Positions 61,512 to 64,000 of a DNA stretch of 64,000 bases are shown piece after piece. A model generated the notes under the pieces. That model made no database searches. It was not told where the DNA came from and saw only the letters and a list, made by a program, of their open reading frames with translations. The position numbers were made by a program, and so were the translations under genes. The stretch is from Streptomyces sp. NBC_00459. Lineage in GTDB: Bacteria; Actinomycetota; Actinomycetes; Streptomycetales; Streptomycetaceae. The stretch is taken from the NCBI RefSeq assembly GCF_036013955.1, contig NZ_CP107903.1, forward strand, positions 7,068,001 through 7,132,000, given 5' to 3'. The first letter of the stretch is position 1; each line of letters starts with the position of its first letter.

Positions 61512-62138
61512 TCATGTCTGTGGCGGCAGTGGTACGCCCAGTACCGGCAACAGCCGGGACGGGCCCCTGTGCAGTAGCCATGGGGGCAGCAGGGTCAAGG
61601 GGTCCAAGTACGTGTCGCCTCTCAAAAGGCCCCAGTGGACGCATGTCGTTGTGCAGTGGCCGGCTCCGGCCTCCACCGTGCCCAGCACCTCGCCGGCCGT
61701 CACCTCCGTGCCCTTTTCGACCGCGGGCGTCACCGGTTCGTACGTTGTTCGCAAGGGTGGGGTGCCCGTGCCCGATAGCTCGACCGAGACGACTCCCCGG
61801 CCCGCCACCCGGCCCGCGAAGTGCACCCGGCCCGCGGCCACCGTGCGAACCGGGGCGCCGGGGGATGCCGCCAGGTCCACGCCCCGGTGGCCCCTGGCGT
61901 AGGGCGTCGGGGGCGGTTCCCAGGCTCGTAGGACCAGGGGGCGGGTTCCCACCGGCCAGGTGCGGGCGATCGTGGGCGTGGGCGGGGCGTCCCTGGCGGG
62001 TGACGGTTCTGTCGGCGGGGGCGATCCGGCTCCCCGTGCCGTCGACGCCGTCAGCGCCAGCATGAGCATCAGAATCGGGATCAGGTGCAGGGGCGGCAAC
62101 GGGCCCAGGCCCGCACGCACTCCTCGTTTCGCTCGCAT
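61512..62138 (-). CDS. Secreted M23-family (LytM-like) protein with altered HxH
   Basis: This 208-residue protein begins with a signal peptide (LHLIPILMLMLALTASTARGA). An LytM fold follows with HRGVDLAASPGAPVRTVAAGRV, which contains the metal ligands His and Asp. The usual HxH motif reads CVHWG, with Cys at the first His. Catalysis is therefore uncertain. An extracytoplasmic role in peptidoglycan binding or cleavage is inferred. It converges with the TetR gene, which ends at 61445. Confidence 0.82.
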   Translation of the reverse strand: MRAKRGVRAGLGPLPPLHLIPILMLMLALTASTARGAGSPPPTEPSPARDAPPTPTIARTWPVGTRPLVLRAWEPPPTPYARGHRGVDLAASPGAPVRTVAAGRVHFAGRVAGRGVVSVELSGTGTPPLRTTYEPVTPAVEKGTEVTAGEVLGTVEAGAGHCTTTCVHWGLLRGDTYLDPLTLLPPWLLHRGPSRLLPVLGVPLPPQT

Positions 62139-62409
62139 GGGCGGATCCTGGCGTGATTCGGGATGGTCTGGGTGGGCCTGTGGATTACTGACCGGTTGTG
62201 GATATCGGCGTCACCCGAGGCCTCGCGGGTCCCGTACACTTCCTTTGGCGATCCGGGTGACCGGGTCGACTTCGCACGCCCCGACATCAGGCCCCGTACA
62301 GGGTGGGTGTCAACGCCTCTCGGTCCCTCGCGGCAAGGCGTATTCGGGCGTCAGGCGCGGGTGCCGTCCGGTACCCGCGGCACAACCGAGAAACACAAGG
62401 AGAACGGCC
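62139..62409 (+). promoter_or_regulatory. rpsB leader region
   Basis: About 270 bp lie between the divergent M23 gene and rpsB. A short imperfect hairpin (CGGGTGCC / GGTACCCG, near 62363-62385) lies before AAGGAGAA, the rpsB ribosome-binding site. S2 autoregulates its mRNA leader in other bacteria; a similar role here is only possible. Confidence 0.4.
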
Positions 62410-63333
62410 ATGGCCGTCGTCACGATGCGGGAGCTGCTGGAAAGCGGCGTCCACTTCGGTCACCAGACCCGTCGTTGGAACCCGAAGATGAAGCGCTTCA
62501 TCTTCACGGAGCGCAACGGCATCTACATCATCGACCTGCTCCAGTCGCTGTCGTACATCGACCGCGCCTACGAGTTCGTCAAGGAGACCGTCGCCCACGG
62601 CGGCACGGTCATGTTCGTCGGCACGAAGAAGCAGGCGCAGGAGGCGATCGCCGAGCAGGCGACCCGCGTCGGCATGCCCTACGTCAACCAGCGTTGGCTG
62701 GGCGGCATGCTCACCAACTTCTCGACCGTCTACAAGCGTCTGCAGCGCCTCAAGGAGCTTGAGCAGATCGACTTCGAGGACGTCGCCGCGTCCGGTCTCA
62801 CCAAGAAGGAGCTTCTCGTGCTCTCGCGCGAGAAGGCCAAGCTGGAGAAGACCCTCGGTGGTATCCGCGAGATGTCCAAGGTGCCCAGCGCCGTCTGGAT
62901 CGTGGACACCAAGAAGGAGCACATCGCGGTCGGTGAGGCCCGGAAGCTCAACATTCCGGTCGTCGCCATCCTCGACACCAACTGCGACCCCGACGAGGTC
63001 GACTACAAGATCCCGGGCAACGACGACGCGATCCGCTCCGTCACCCTGCTCACCCGCGTGATCGCCGACGCTGTCGCCGAGGGCCTCATCTCCCGTTCCG
63101 GCGTCAACACCGGTGACAAGGGCGAGAAGGTCGTCGCCGAGCCCCTCGCGGCCTGGGAGCGCGACCTCCTTGAGGGCGAGAAGAAGGCCGACGACGCCGA
63201 GGCGCCCGCCGCCGAGGCTGCTGCCGCCGAGGACGCTCCGGTCGAGGCCGCTGCCGAGGCCGAGGTCGCCGCTGAGGCCCCCGTCGAGGCGCCCGCTGCC
63301 GAGGCTCCGGCCGAGGCTGCCGAGCAGGCCTGA
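62410..63333 (+). CDS. rpsB: 30S ribosomal protein S2
   Basis: This 307-residue S2 starts AVVTMRELLESGVHFGHQ and contains FVGTKKQAQEAIAEQA, NQRWLGGMLTNF and TNCDPDEVDYKIPGNDDA. The C-terminal 60 residues are an Ala/Glu/Pro-rich extension common in actinobacteria. It is followed by tsf as in most bacteria. Confidence 0.98.
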   Translation: MAVVTMRELLESGVHFGHQTRRWNPKMKRFIFTERNGIYIIDLLQSLSYIDRAYEFVKETVAHGGTVMFVGTKKQAQEAIAEQATRVGMPYVNQRWLGGMLTNFSTVYKRLQRLKELEQIDFEDVAASGLTKKELLVLSREKAKLEKTLGGIREMSKVPSAVWIVDTKKEHIAVGEARKLNIPVVAILDTNCDPDEVDYKIPGNDDAIRSVTLLTRVIADAVAEGLISRSGVNTGDKGEKVVAEPLAAWERDLLEGEKKADDAEAPAAEAAAAEDAPVEAAAEAEVAAEAPVEAPAAEAPAEAAEQA

Positions 63334-63357
63334 CCCTCACCCCTTCGGGTTGTCGAG

Positions 63358-63388
63358 CGGCGGGGGCACCTCCATCGGGCCCCCGCCG
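63358..63388 (+). terminator. Hairpin between rpsB and tsf
   Basis: Perfect 10-bp arms (63358-63367 and 63379-63388) with an 11-nt loop could attenuate read-through into tsf. Confidence 0.65.
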
Positions 63389-63433
63389 TTCCATCCGCAG
63401 ATCTTTCAGACTTCGAGAGAGACTCCCAGAATC

Positions 63434-64000
63434 ATGGCGAACTACACCGCCGCCGACGTCAAGAAGCTCCGTGAGCTCACCGGCGCCGGCATGATGGACT
63501 GCAAGAAGGCGCTGGACGAGGCCGAGGGCGATGTCGACAAGGCCGTAGAGGCCCTGCGCATCAAGGGCCAGAAGGGCGTCGCCAAGCGCGAGGGCCGTTC
63601 CGCCGAGAACGGCGCGGTCGTCTCGATCATCGCCGACGACAACACCTCCGGTGTTCTCGTCGAGCTGAAGTGCGAGACGGACTTCGTCGCCAAGGGCGAG
63701 AAGTTCCAGGCTGCCGCGGGCGCGCTCGCCGAGCACGTCGCCAAGACCTCCCCGGCCGACCTGGAGGCCCTGCTGGCCTCCGAGATCGAGTCCGGCAAGA
63801 CGGTTCAGGCGTACGTCGACGAGGCCAACGCCAACCTGGGCGAGAAGATCGTCCTGGACCGCTTCGCGCAGTACGCGGACGGTTTCGTACTGGCGTACAT
63901 GCACCGCACGATGCCCGACCTGCCCCCGCAGATCGGTGTCCTCGTCGAGCTGGACAAGCCCAACGCCGAGGTCGCCAAGGGCATCGCCCAGCACATCGCC
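63434..64000 (+). CDS. tsf: Elongation factor Ts, 5' part
   Basis: EF-Ts exchanges GDP for GTP on EF-Tu. The first 189 residues are present (ANYTAADVKKLRELTGAGMMDC, then CETDFVA). The gene runs off the window. ATG 63434 starts the family N-terminus. Confidence 0.97.
   Translation, partial: MANYTAADVKKLRELTGAGMMDCKKALDEAEGDVDKAVEALRIKGQKGVAKREGRSAENGAVVSIIADDNTSGVLVELKCETDFVAKGEKFQAAAGALAEHVAKTSPADLEALLASEIESGKTVQAYVDEANANLGEKIVLDRFAQYADGFVLAYMHRTMPDLPPQIGVLVELDKPNAEVAKGIAQHIA

Overview
The window is a very high-GC actinobacterial chromosome segment, almost certainly Streptomyces. Gene order, GTG/TTG starts, whiG, nsdA, four tandem sip signal peptidases, a GlnK with Tyr51, and TTA codons in the accessory region all point that way. 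Two partial genes bound it: the 3' end of recG (1-582) and the 5' part of tsf (63434-64000). I saw no tRNA, rRNA, CRISPR array, insertion sequence, integrase or origin.

Left core (1-36.2 kb). recG, rsmD and coaD are followed by a DivIVA-like coiled-coil protein, DUF177-rpmF-rnc, mutM, an HxlR regulator, a secreted CAP-domain protein, acylphosphatase, smc, a glucose permease (glcP), an LLM flavin oxidoreductase, ftsY, a prim-pol-like protein, nsdA, the nitrogen operon amtB-glnK-glnD with a GlnR box, ffh, a methyltransferase, an archaeal-type proS, a SprT-like protein, the ribosomal operon rpsP-khpA-rimM-trmD-rplS, sipWXYZ and a NUDIX gene.

Accessory island (about 36.2-55.7 kb). It lies between the NUDIX gene and the DUF2469 gene, which I recall as neighbours in S. 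coelicolor. Its left part carries an efflux and regulation block: a DHA2-type MFS pump, a TetR regulator, a MOSC protein, a decayed thiolase 3' end, a PucR-type regulator and an AraC regulator. Its right part (41940-55651) is a biosynthetic gene cluster with no NRPS or PKS. It encodes a methyltransferase, a flavin-dependent halogenase, an SGNH hydrolase and then a tightly coupled run of 11 genes: a second methyltransferase, a FAAL-hotdog-SCP2 fusion, an R2-like diiron protein, a carrier protein, a transglutaminase-like protein, an AurF-like diiron oxygenase, a second carrier protein, a class II aaRS-like amino acid:carrier protein ligase, a phosphopantetheinyl transferase, a GMC oxidoreductase and a class III aminotransferase.

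My reading of the logic is inference. The FAAL loads a fatty acid on one carrier, the aaRS-like ligase loads an amino acid on the other, and the transglutaminase-like enzyme joins the two, as AdmF does in andrimid biosynthesis. The diiron, flavin, GMC, aminotransferase, halogenase and methyl-transfer enzymes would tailor the product. TTA codons in the PucR regulator and in the FAAL linker suggest bldA-dependent developmental control.

Right core (55.97-64 kb). DUF2469, a YraN-family protein, a ComM-like AAA protein, dprA, whiG, a TetR regulator, a secreted M23-family protein, rpsB and tsf.
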